From positions 248,001-312,000 of the forward strand of contig NW_019029026.1 of the NCBI RefSeq assembly GCF_002105155.1: a stretch of 64,000 nucleotides of DNA, written 5' to 3'. The notes below the pieces were generated by a model. The model did no database searches. It saw only the letters and a list, made by a program, of their open reading frames with translations, and had not been told where the DNA came from. This DNA is from Lobosporangium transversale (Eukaryota > Mortierellomycota > Mortierellomycetes > Mortierellales > Mortierellaceae). Below are positions 1-12,700 of the stretch, piece after piece. Position 1 is the first letter of the stretch. Every line of letters begins with the position of its first letter. A program made the translations under genes and the position numbers.

Positions 1-397
1 GAAGCAAGACAGAGAGTGAAGAAAAGAGGGCTTCTTCGCAAAAGGAAGAGACCGGTGATAAATATGAAACAGTTATGACACGCAGTGCCCAACAGTGAAT
101 AAATGAATTAAAGAATGAAGACTGAGGAATGGAGAATAATAAAACGAAAAGGAATGGAGAAAAGTAAATGTGAGTGGGAGTGTGTGGTTGAGAAAGGAGG
201 GAGGGAGAGAAGGAGAAAGAAAGATGAAGAGCACACTCGAGGATGACAGGAAAGCAGAGGAAAGGACGACGGAAGAGGTGGAAGGACAAGAGGAGAAGAG
301 AGGAGGGAAAGTGGCCAAAGAAGAAGAGAAAGAGAGAGAGAAAGCTCAGGAATTGAGAATAAAAGGACCAAGATGATGATTGCACAATTTAAAAAAG

Positions 398-431
<34 letters not shown>

Positions 432-1349
432 GTGGCAAACGGGAAAGAGTGAATAGAGCAAGAAAGGCCGAAAATGTATTGAGGCAAGTTCATGGAATAG
501 TGAACATGAGCCATGATTCATTTATAATGTAGAAAGAGAAAGAGAGAGGAAGTCATCAATAATCATGAGAACGATCAAGAAGAATGAATATACAACTGCA
601 ACAACTGCAGCATATTGCCTTTATTTGTGTTTATGCTGATATAACAGAGAGAGAGAGAGAGAGAACATGAAAGACGCCTTTGTGATTAATAGGATGCAAC
701 ACAAAGGAACAAATCATTGCATCCACTGCATCAATGCAACCTTATTGTAATGAAATCATTTTACAATCGTAGATGTATACTGTTCTCATACCAAAAAGAA
801 AATGTAGAAGAGAGGATGAGGATGAGGATGGAAAGGATGATCGTATAGTATAGATGACAACAGATCCGTTCGCATCGCATAGAATGGATAGGAGAAAGAG
901 AAAGAGAAAGAGAAGGTTTGTTAGCCATGAGTGGAAAGAGCATATTGCTGTATAGACAGATGTTTTTTGGGAGAAAGAGAGGAACATCGACAATGCCCCA
1001 GTTGAGAGGTGGGGTAAAGACTTGGGTTTTTGAGAGTAAACTAAGCAGATGCAAGCTGAAGGAAGAGCAATCTTTTATCAAAAAGCTAAAAGCAAAAAGC
1101 AAAAGGACGCGGAGAAATAATGAATGCAACCATATTTGTGTAGTGTGTGTTCATTTTGAGAACAGCAACAGAACAACCACATCGCAATAAACAATTATTT
1201 ATCCTGCTGAGGCATCAATAGAAGCATCAGAAAAAAAGGGGGGAAGGGGAATGGCGGGCATAACATCGCAAGATTATAATCAAGGGATGGGTTTATTTAG
1301 CCTTCTATCCCAAGAGAGCTCTTGTTTTTTCAAATGCGGCTGTTAGATG

Positions 1350-1382
<33 letters not shown>

Positions 1383-1885
1383 CATTTCTCTATTTCAGTT
1401 TGCTCTTTTTTATTTATCAACTTAACAGAGCGGATTATGAATCAGATGAATGTTGTTTCCTTGAATCTCACGCTGATGTTTGCGTCGTAATTGAGGAAAT
1501 TAAGGTTATCTGGGATTTCTTCCTTTACCCCCACTTGTTCTCGGAAGTTGGGTCTAAGAAACCGAAGAACATCGACCCACAACCTGGTTGTGCATCCTGT
1601 TTTTACGCCTTCGTCACACATCTGGTGTAACACGCGAGATTCAATTCTGGGAAGTGCAACTGTTTATCTGTAACAAAACAAAGAGCATAGCCTTACGAGT
1701 CATGTACAAAACCACAACTTGACCTGAATCTGTACTCGCCTAATATATATCTCCATTCCTAGATAAAAGTTAAATACTAATGATATTGTACAGATATACA
1801 ATTTGCTTCTAAATGGATAGAGTACAACTGGTGAACATGATTTAAGAAAAAAAAAAAAAAAAAAAAAAAAAAAGTGTACAGAGCT
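1..1885. other. Gene-free left end; purine-rich low-complexity DNA
   Basis: I can support no gene here. Bases 1 to about 1100 are strongly A/G-rich on the plus strand, so C/T-rich on the minus strand, with a (GA)n run near 646-664 and long homopolymers at about 398-426 (A), 1352-1382 (T) and 1846-1873 (A). The short reading frames are translations of this low complexity. Similar long C/T-rich leaders lie just upstream of the SWI1 gene and the ten-finger zinc-finger gene in this window. A promoter or leader of a minus-strand gene lying beyond the left edge is therefore a reasonable inference. Bases 1420-1680 are of ordinary composition but resemble no family I know. Confidence 0.5.
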
Positions 1886-3213
1886 TCATCGAGATGCACT
1901 ACAACAGCTCGTAACTCTGCAACACCAGAGGTTCCAATCAGAGTGCTGCACTTGTAGACGTGTTCCAAAGTAGATCCGTCCCAGTTCCAGAACAAACTCG
2001 TGATCCTTGTAAGGGTCTAATCCTAATTGGCGCAGATCTTGTATCGAAATCTCGATAGGACGATTAGAGATCTCGTTCTCTAAATCCGGACTGAGTGGCT
2101 CATCATCATCATCATCAAAAATGGCAGCCGTGGTCTTAAAGGATATCAAACGGCCAAGATCTGAAAGTAGCGTAGAAGTCAAATTATGGAAAAACCTAGT
2201 CATAAAGTGAACGGAAAAAGTTAAAACAAGGCTTCAAAAGGCATCAACACAAGTTTCAAATGAGTGAACAGTACCTGATAGCTTCCGTATCTGCACTTCC
2301 ACAAGTTCGTGTCTGCAAAACTTGCAAGCATGCGCCACTCAATGGGCGATCTCTGTCCCCGGATAGGTGCTCAGAATCCGCTTGTGATGTAGGAGTAGTA
2401 ATTAGAGGCTCAAGGCTGTCGTCCTCTGTTCCATCACCACCATACCACCACCACCATCCACCGGTGACCATCTTTCGTAACGTATCCGACATATTAAAGC
2501 CACCCTTGGATGAAGACCTCTCACATTCAATAGTTTGCATGTCTGTACTGCTTAGTTCACTAAGTTCCTCATTCTCTTCATATGCTTCTGTTGACGCAGC
2601 TTCAGTACAAAGGTGACGCTGCATCCATTCTTGCCGTCTCCGGAACCGATTCAGCTGCTGTAGCATAGAGAAATAACGACGTTTGTCTATTGCATTTGGA
2701 CAGCACTCTTCCAACTCATTCTCTCGAAGTGTTTCATTAACAATACAAATCCTTGGATAGGCAGATTTGTAATTAGTTGAGGAAAGATCCACCAGGACAT
2801 CGTAGAGCTGGGGCTTAAATAAAAACAGCTTGTCCGTGGTGCCTATTTTAGGGGTGAAAACATATTGGATTACGGGAATAAATAAAAGGCAGCCGACAAA
2901 AATATTGTCACCGAAAAGATTGCAAGAGAGCTTTGCTTCAAGGTCAAAATGGTCATTTCCAACATACAGGCTACATATCCTCCTTGAATATTTTGCATGT
3001 TGTCGATATCGTGGAGTCCCACGCAAAAGAGTGGCTGCATCCGCTCCGTAAATTTTGTCTGTGAATATGAAATTGCTCCAGGTGGAATAGTTGCCATCAA
3101 ACAGATGTTATATACTGAGGCAAGATGTCAGAATACAAGAATACAAGAATACCCATATTCGATCGAAGGGCGTCAATAAAGCGCTAAATGAACTCGGGTA
3201 TCTGAAAAAAAGG

Positions 3214-3245
<32 letters not shown>

Positions 3246-4449
3246 ACCAAAGAGACAAGAAGGCTCGATGGGTGTCTTGGTACAAATGAGGATTCGTTTC
3301 CTCGTCAATGCAGCTTTCCAAATTGTGTAGATTGCTGGACCCATTGTGTGGACGAGCCGCAAGAAATGGTGAGATGGATGAGATATCTAGATCGAGATAA
3401 GAGGGTGAAAGTACGATCGATGAGGATGTTATTAATAGCGTATAGTACCCGAAAGAAGATAGTTCCATATGCCAGTAATACTCACTGGAATATCATCTAT
3501 CTCTCCAGGCTCGTGTTGTCCTGTAGGAGACGATGATAGAGGTTGCAAAGGCTCAGACAGAGTGAATGAGCGACTGATACGACGTATGTTGCGAGCACGA
3601 TAAGAACTTCGTCTATTAGAAGATGATGACGACGCTGTAGTATGGTATAGCACCTTATGCTGTGCAAAGTAGTTAGCGAGATCTGCTTTTTCTGCGCCTA
3701 AGGTTGTATGGTCTCTATGATATTGGATATTCAACGAGTTTTGGTATTAGTCAATACATAGAGGAGCCGCCAAGGACTTTTACTATTAAGTGGCAGTCCA
3801 GGCTTTGGTATATATTTACATACCTTGCTTGGCTCTTCAGAAAGTCGACATGTCGCCAGACCTGTCCACATCGCCCAGTTTCTACTGATGGTTTGACAAG
3901 CACACCCACTGAGGCCATTTGTGCGCCTCGATCCTCAAGGTTTTCTGAGGGAACATTTGCGAAGACAGCGACTCCAATGCAGCCTCTAAGCTGAAAATAT
4001 CTAAAAGCGGGATGTACAGAGGACAATCATAATTAGTAACACGTTTCATAGCTAATTTGTTTAATAGTCGTGTAGTGTTCGCTCGTACTCACATCACATC
4101 CTGGGAATGACTATGGATACCGCTTGGAAGTGCAGAAAACTCTACACCTTTTATTTCCATTCCTATTTCCGTTAATAAAAAGATTCATTGTCAGAACAAA
4201 TGCCTTGTTCCACTCCGAAACAACTGTCGCAGACGGTCGCTTTATCCGATTTCCATAGGTGACTCGCAATAGTTACAGTTATTTCGCCTATAGCCTACAA
4301 ATAAGAAAAGTACTTTTTTTTTTTTTTTTTTTTTCACCTTAGTTCAAGTCAGTACCTGGCGTAGTTTCACTCCATTCTAGTACATTGCCTCGTCGGGTAT
4401 CAAATCGGACGACGAAAATGGCATCTATGGTGGGAATGTCGTTCTCCAT
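1886..4449 (-). CDS. DENN-domain protein, DENND11/LCHN-like (DUF2347 family)
   Basis: Spliced minus-strand gene. The start is chosen at ATG 4449 because the family's N-terminal uDENN strand follows at once (DAIFVVRFDTRRGNVLEW), then an exon with PSGIHSHSQDV, then the RGCIGVAVFANVP and GAQMASVGVLV block. The core motif GPAIYTIWKAALTRKRIL lies near 3260-3350 and matches the conserved GPQ-hhhLWKhALhRKRIL segment of DENND11. Downstream come GGYVAC and FKPQLYDVLVDL (about 2800-2990), a GGWWWWYGG stretch, and a last exon with LRQLGLDPYKDHEFVLEL ending at 1886. Family knowledge: DENN proteins act as exchange factors or effectors for Rab-type GTPases in membrane traffic; DENND11 itself is poorly studied. 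The exon 1 donor is at 4355/4354 and its acceptor is before about 4167, giving the in-frame join TPG-MEIKGVEF. Internal exon edges are approximate. It shares a 577-base divergent promoter region with the SAHH gene. Confidence 0.78.
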
Positions 4450-5026
4450 GACAGCTGTATTGTGGAGTGGAGCTTTCAAGTGAATTGCTCTCTCAGTTAC
4501 TGCTTTTTCCCTCGCTACTACACCCCCCACAGACATTCTTCGCATGACTTGATAAGCCACGACCATTGTCACATGTGGGATGAAAAAGCGTGGGGGGAAT
4601 TCCAATGTCGCACAATACAAAGAATTGGGGAATGCAATCCCTATGGGCACATGCACTCACTGAGATTTGAGAAGCCAGTATCAAAACGAAGAGTGCGCAA
4701 TACTGCAACACAGAGGGAGACGATCAGTGATGACTCTTCGTATATTCACATTTATTGTTGTGTACGTTGTTTTTTGTTTTCTTTTTTTATTTATTTATTT
4801 TTTTTCCTTTTATTCACAGGATCATTAGTGCGCTTGCCAAATGTGAAGTCAGTTCGCTAAACTTTGATTTCGCTTCCCTCTGAGGTCCCAGGCCAAGCGT
4901 ATCTGGTGAATATAAATATCGGTACACAGTGGATCAAATTTCTCTCTTTTCTCCTTTACTCTTTGCTCCTTTCACAACCCTTCCACCACCTTCACCACCA
5001 CCACAACTCCTTAAAACCCATTTGCC
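4450..5026. promoter_or_regulatory. Divergent promoter region between the DENND11-like and SAHH genes, with TATA box for SAHH
   Basis: A TATA-like element (TATAAATA, 4911-4918) lies about 110 bases before the SAHH ATG at 5027. It is followed by a C/T-rich leader (about 4940-5010) typical of highly expressed fungal genes. The far side of the region must hold the promoter of the minus-strand DENN gene, for which I see no clear TATA. A T-rich run lies near 4765-4810. Expression level is inferred, not seen. Confidence 0.5.
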
Positions 5027-6702
<1,676 letters not shown>

Positions 6703-6973
6703 GCAGTCATTTGCTCGTGCAAGTGTACAGCAATTCCCCCCTTCTGCATTCCTTAAACAATCAATTCAACTTGTACAATAGTCTCATTCACTCCTGTCTG
6801 TTACTTGCACATAGTCTTTCAGTTGTAAAAAAAAAAAAATTATAAAAACTTTGTCTCAACACAAATACAAATAATCAAAATGTGACTGTCATTTTTTCTT
6901 TTTAAACCATGAACATTTCAACCCATCCTGCCTCAACATCCACTCTGCATCATCATTCGATCAATTGAGAACA

Positions 6974-8669
6974 ATGTCAAAAGGTATCACTATACAGGAG
7001 CAGCACCCAGGACAGCAAATATAACAGAATGAAGTCCATAGATGTGACATTACGTCCCTTGATCATCTTGATCATTTTTTGTTTTTGACAGCAATTGTCA
7101 TTATCAACAGGATATCAACTAAAGTTTTTTTTTTTTTATTTTTTTTTTTATTTTTTATTTTTTATTTACGTCGTCAACGCTTCTATAGCCACTACCAAGA
7201 GAGCCCATGAAGGCAATTTCGCTGCGCCTAGCCTCAAAAAGTCAAAGTCCGCTGTGGCAGAAATTGTTCCCAGGCCAACGCGCGAAGCTACTCCTGGACG
7301 CGTTTATGTCTTTGGAACGGGTGACTGTGCTCAGCTTGGGCTAGGTGAAGATATTCTCTCTAGGAAGAAGCCAGCCAATCTCACTGCATTGAATGATGAG
7401 CAGATTGTTGATATTGCTGCCGGAGGTTTACATAACATGGCGCTCACTGCTGACGGAAAGGTAATCTTTTATTTGCCCTTCTCAGTTCTGTGTCGATTCA
7501 ACATTATGTAACTAATGTTTCATTTCTCTTTTCTGGTAGCTATGGTCATGGGGAGTGAATGATCAGCGAACTCTGGGTCGGTCTGGAGATGAATATACGC
7601 CTTTGCCGGTTGAAGGTCTTGATCACGTCAAAATTATGAAGGTTGCTTGCTCAGATTCCCTCACTGTAGCTTTGACAGAAGAGGGTACCGTTTACACCTG
7701 GGGAACTTTCCGCGTAAGTCTATCTTATACGTTTCCTTGAAGCACGCATCTGTTTATTTAATTAGCTGATATATTGTTTTTTTTTTTTTTTTTTTTTTTG
7801 GTTCGGTTTCTTAATGCATCATGATTCCTGTTTATGGCACTTTTTCCTGAATATGGTAACAGAGTGCTGAGGGGATCCTAGGTCATTCTAAAGAAAAAGA
7901 AGTTCAAGACCTTCCAACCATTGTCCAAGGCTTGAATGGTATTGTAGATATTGCGACAGGAACGGATCATGTGTTAGCTCTTGATGTTAAAGGCCACGTG
8001 TACAGCTGGGGTAATGGTCAGCAAATGCAACTTGGCCGCAGGATTGTAGCACGTCGTATCTTGAATGGTTTAACTCCAGAGTCTACCGGGGCCAAGAACA
8101 TCTTCAAAGTTGGGGCTGGTTCATATCACTCTTTTGCCATCGACAAAGAAGGAAGGGCATATGCTTGGGGCCTTAATACCTATGGTCAATGCGGCTATGA
8201 GAACGCTAAAACTGAAAACATCTCTTCGCCAACCCTAATTGATGCACTCAAGTCAGAGGTGACGATTGATATTCAAGGAGGCGAGCACCATACGATTGCA
8301 TTGACTAAGGATGGGAAGCTGTATGGATTTGGCCGCTCAGACAGCCACCAACTTGGACTTGGATACACTGAGGAACCTGGTTCCGAAGACCCGACCAGCC
8401 ATAAGAAAGCCATCCGTCATCCTACTTTAATTCCAGATTTACCTTCCATCAAGGCCATCTCTGTTGGAGGCAACCATACTCTTGCTTTGACACAAACAGG
8501 AGATGTGTATGCATGGGGTTTCGGCGAGATGTTAGCGTGTGGTAATGGCGAAGAAGAGGATGTTGAAAAGCCATTAAAGCTGACTGGACAGCAAATTGAG
8601 AACTGTCGTGTGCTGAAGGTTGCTGCAGGAGGACAGCACTCTGTAATTCTCGCCGTGCAAGAGAGGTAG
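6974..8669 (+). CDS. RCC1: RCC1 homologue, Ran guanine-nucleotide exchange factor
   Basis: Chromatin-bound exchange factor that loads Ran with GTP, setting the nucleus-cytoplasm gradient for transport and spindle assembly (Prp20/Srm1 in budding yeast, Pim1 in fission yeast). Exons 6974-6983, 7189-7460, 7540-7713 and 7863-8669 join to 420 residues. The first coding exon is 10 bases (MSK plus one base, completed by CC to Ala). A basic tail (TKRAHEG, LKKSKSA) resembles a nuclear-localisation and DNA-contact segment. Seven RCC1 blades follow, each with the VYxWG / GxxHxxAL pattern: GRVYVFGTGDCAQLG, AAGGLHNMALT, LWSWGVND, VYSWGNGQQMQLG, AYAWGLNTYGQCG, GGEHHTIALT, GGNHTLALT, AAGGQHSVIL. The intron after 7713 carries a 23-base T run. 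Other RCC1-repeat proteins are possible, but length and the N-terminal tail favour the true Ran GEF. Confidence 0.92.
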
Positions 8670-9534
8670 ATGATTTGCGCCTTTGATCAGATTTATATAT
8701 ATCATATTAAAGGAAGTGATCAATTCACGTGATGGGATAGTCCTGGGTCGTGTGTACTGCATACATGTCCCTGGCCTGGCGAGAAGGATTATCGAGCCAT
8801 CACGCCCATCAAGAAATACCATCTGCTCTTACCTGTGTTGTCTACATTTCAATCCCATTGTTTCCAATTTTTCTATTTTTCTCACTCTTTCGGGCCCCTT
8901 GTTCACGGTGTGCACAACGCGTCGCTCCTTTGTGTTGGCTTTTTAGTTTTATTTGCCGCCATTTTTCTTAGTTTTTGTAGAAATTGCACAGCAGGGCATC
9001 AAGAAAGAAGCTTTTTTTTTTGATTTCTAACTCATGTTCTCATCTTTTACTTACTCAAGCTGAATTCTTTTTATTTTATTTTGTTTTTTTTTATTCGCTG
9101 TCTCTGATCTTTTTCTTTTTTAAAACTCACTTTCTTCTACGCTTCTCCTTTGCGCTTATCTTGTCAGCGCGTCTGTTTGCGTGTTGTGTGTTGTATGTGC
9201 TGAGTTCCCTACTTCACTTTCTTTTATTTGCTTAAAGATTGCTTGTTTATTACTTTCTGTTCATTAAGCATCAGATTCGATCGCAAACCATCATACCATC
9301 ATAAAGATTCTTGCAAGTGTAGCTCTCATCATAGATATACTCGGTAAGAGAAATCAGCCACCTTCTCCCTCTTTCCCTCTCTCTCTTTTCTAGTCGTGCT
9401 GACCACTTGTTTTGCATCTATACGAAAATCACTCGTATTTTCTCTCATTCTTTCATTAGGTTCATTTTCCATCTCATCTCGATTTTATAAAAACCATTGT
9501 CTCACCGTCTGGGACTCATTGCATAGCTGGTGCC
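8670..9534 (+). other. Intergenic region and long C/T-rich leader of the SWI1 gene
   Basis: No gene seen. From about 8850 to 9530 the plus strand is a nearly unbroken pyrimidine-rich sequence (CTTTTC, TTCTCT repeats). The short reading frames here are Phe/Ser/Leu translations of it. I read it as promoter plus 5' untranslated leader of the SWI1 gene. A CACGTG box is present at about 8727-8732. Confidence 0.45.
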
Positions 9535-9764
9535 ATGTCGAACGACACTCCCAACAGCAACCCACAATTCAATCCGCAACTCCAGTTCTCTCCAACTAAT
9601 TTGGTTGGACGAATGAATGGTAAGTAATCTTGAATTAATTGTTTGTCCATGCTGTTTGTTCATCAATCTTGCCTCCTCTTCCCCCCTTCACATGTGTCTC
9701 CTTTCCATGCCTTCTAATCAATGGATAAATGAATGAACGAATCAATTTATTTCACTTTGATTTG

Positions 9765-9799
<35 letters not shown>

Positions 9800-12700
9800 C
9801 GGAAAAGAAACAAAGAAAACGCGTATTGTCAATCATCTGATCTCATTCTCTTTTTCTCCTTTTCCTTCTCTCATACACACACTTTCTTTTTTTTTTTTTT
9901 TTTTGATTGATTATTTTACTTAAATTGTAATCGTTATTTTTTTCGGTTATATTGTATAGCTAATGGAGTTAATGGGATGCAGATCAGGAATATGTACGGC
10001 ACGCCTACGATGCCGAATGCCATACCCAACCTTAACTCAGGAGCAATGGGACAAAATACACCTCTATCTATGGCGCAGAGGCAGGCCCTCGGCGTCGGTG
10101 GACCTGGTTTTCAAATGAACGGTGCTAACCCTGCATTCGCAGCCTTGAGTCAACAACAACAGAGGCATTTTCAGCACCAACAAATGATACATCAACAGCA
10201 GTTGCAGTTGCAACAATTTCAACAACAACAGCAGCAACAACAACAGCATCAGCAGCAACATCAACAACAACAACAACAGCAGCAGCAGCAGCAACAGCAA
10301 CATCAACACCAGCAACAACCGCACCATCAGCAGGCATCATTAATGAATAATTTTCAACTTCACCAACCTCCACAGCCATCCACAAGCGAAGTCTTGTCTG
10401 CATCCAATGTAGATGCTAAAGCAAATCCATCAGGCGGAAGCCAACAAAGTGGCGGAGAGATGGCAGATGACCTTTTTGGTTTAGAGTTTGTTGACTTTAA
10501 TGAAGGTGGCTCGACTAATCCTGCAACTTCAAAAGCGGCTGATAGTAGTGCCAACATTGCAAACGATAGTGCATCCATAGTCCAGACGCCAGCATCATCA
10601 GGAAACAGTGGGATCATCAATGGTGGTAATAATAATGGTGTCACCGGTGCTGCGGTCACTAATGCTGGACCCAATAATGAAAATAACAACAACATCAGTA
10701 GCAACAATGGCAATACCAACAATTCGAGTAATAGCAACAATGGCGGTAACGATAACAGCAACAATAGTGACAATAGTAATAGTAGCAGCAATATCAACAA
10801 CGGTAATAACAGCACTAATAACATCAGTGCCATGACACAAAACAATGCGACATTTAATCAGCAACCACCTGGATCTCAAGGTTCTTCTACATTCCAACCC
10901 AATACGAACACGCAGCAACAACAGACTCAACAACTTTCACAGCCACAGTCAGCCCTCAGCCTCCAAAGACCACAAATACCACTGCAGATACCTCCACAAC
11001 AACAGCCACAACAGCCTAATCAAAACCGAAATGGGGTCAGTACTCCAGTTAATCCTACGCAACCCATGATGATGCAAGCTCAGCAGCAACAGCAGCAGCA
11101 CCAACAACCAGCTCAAATTGGAAATGGGCCTTCAGTCCAATTTATGACGCCACAAATGCGTCAGCAGATGAACTTACTTCAACAGGCAAACCAGCAGCGC
11201 TACCTTAACGCTATGGAGGAGCTTCAGCGGAGGCATCGGCAGGCATTACTAGGCGCTAATGGCGACAGTAACATAATTGCAACAATAAACGAGCACTTCG
11301 AAAAGATGAAGAAGCATGCAGCAGCTGAGCAGCGATATCAAGCTCAACTGCAGATGCAGAGCTTCCAGCAACAAATGATGCAACAAGCGGGACAGGCGGT
11401 CAACCAGAGCCCACAGATGGGATCCAATGCGCTGGCGAATCCAATGGCAGCACAAACTCCACAGCAGAGACAACAGCAGATGCTTGTGCAACAGCAGGGT
11501 GTTTTCAATACACCACCATATACCCCACAACAACAAGCACAAAGACCACCTATGTCGATGCACATGCAAGGGCAGCCACACTTGCAGGGAACACCGCAAA
11601 TGCAGCACCAACAGCTTATGCAGAGACAACAGATCGAGCAGCTGCAACAACAACAGCAACAACAACAACAGCAACAGCAGCAGCAACAACATTTTCAGAA
11701 TATGAATGGAATGCCTGGTGTGCATGCAGCAGTCAATAATGCGCTCTCTGGCAGTATGGCGCGACCAAAGAAGACACAAGGATCCCAGCCAACATCAGCG
11801 CAGTCATCACCATCACCTGCAAACGCTAGCCTTCCTGTGATCAACAATGTTGTACCAAATTTAAACATTGATTACACTACAATCACCTGTGATGAGTTTG
11901 AAGATCAATTGAGGGAGTTTATGAAGAACCGCGGTACACCGTTGCCAACCAAGATTCCAAGCATGGGAAGCAAGAAGATTAACCTGCTTCTATTGTTCCG
12001 ACTCTCCATGGCAATGGGTGGGATGGAAAGCGTAAGTTTATATCGATACACTAATGGTTTTTCACGTTTGTCTATGTTCCGAAATCGTTTCTAAACCCGA
12101 TGGTATACCCATATTATTGTTTTAATAACTCTCAATAGGTTTCGAAGCAAAAAGCATGGAAGAGTATCTCCAGTCAGCTCGATATCCCTGACACACTTGC
12201 AACAGCAGCTCAGACACTCCGGAAACATTACTCGCTTCTTCTTCATCCATTCGAAGAGGCGGTTATGCATGCTAAAAATAGTGGGATGGTCGTTCATCCC
12301 TCACTAGGCACAATTCCTGTGCTCCCTTTGCCAGAGCAGACAGACAATCAAGGTAACATGCCAGCCTTTGTATGATAGGCTTTCACTCAATTCATAATTT
12401 GTACTGACAGTCGTATTCATCTAATTTTTTTCTTCCCAATCTCATAGTTTCATCAGCTGGGCTTCCTGCTCAGCAGATCCAGATGGGGATGCCTGGAGCG
12501 CCAATGCTTCAACAACAAGCAGGTTTTCATAACCCACTACTACAACAACAACATCTACAACAGTTGCAACATCAACATCAACAACTCCGATTTTTCCAAC
12601 AGCAACAACAGCAACAACAGCAACAGCAACAACAACAGCAACAACAACAACAGCAGCAGCAGCAGCAACAACAACAACAACAACAGCATCAGCAACAACA

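Noticed and set aside
1322-1630. 102-residue plus-strand frame and its antisense at 1442-1633
   Set aside because: The first third is a poly-T translation and the rest matches no family on either strand.
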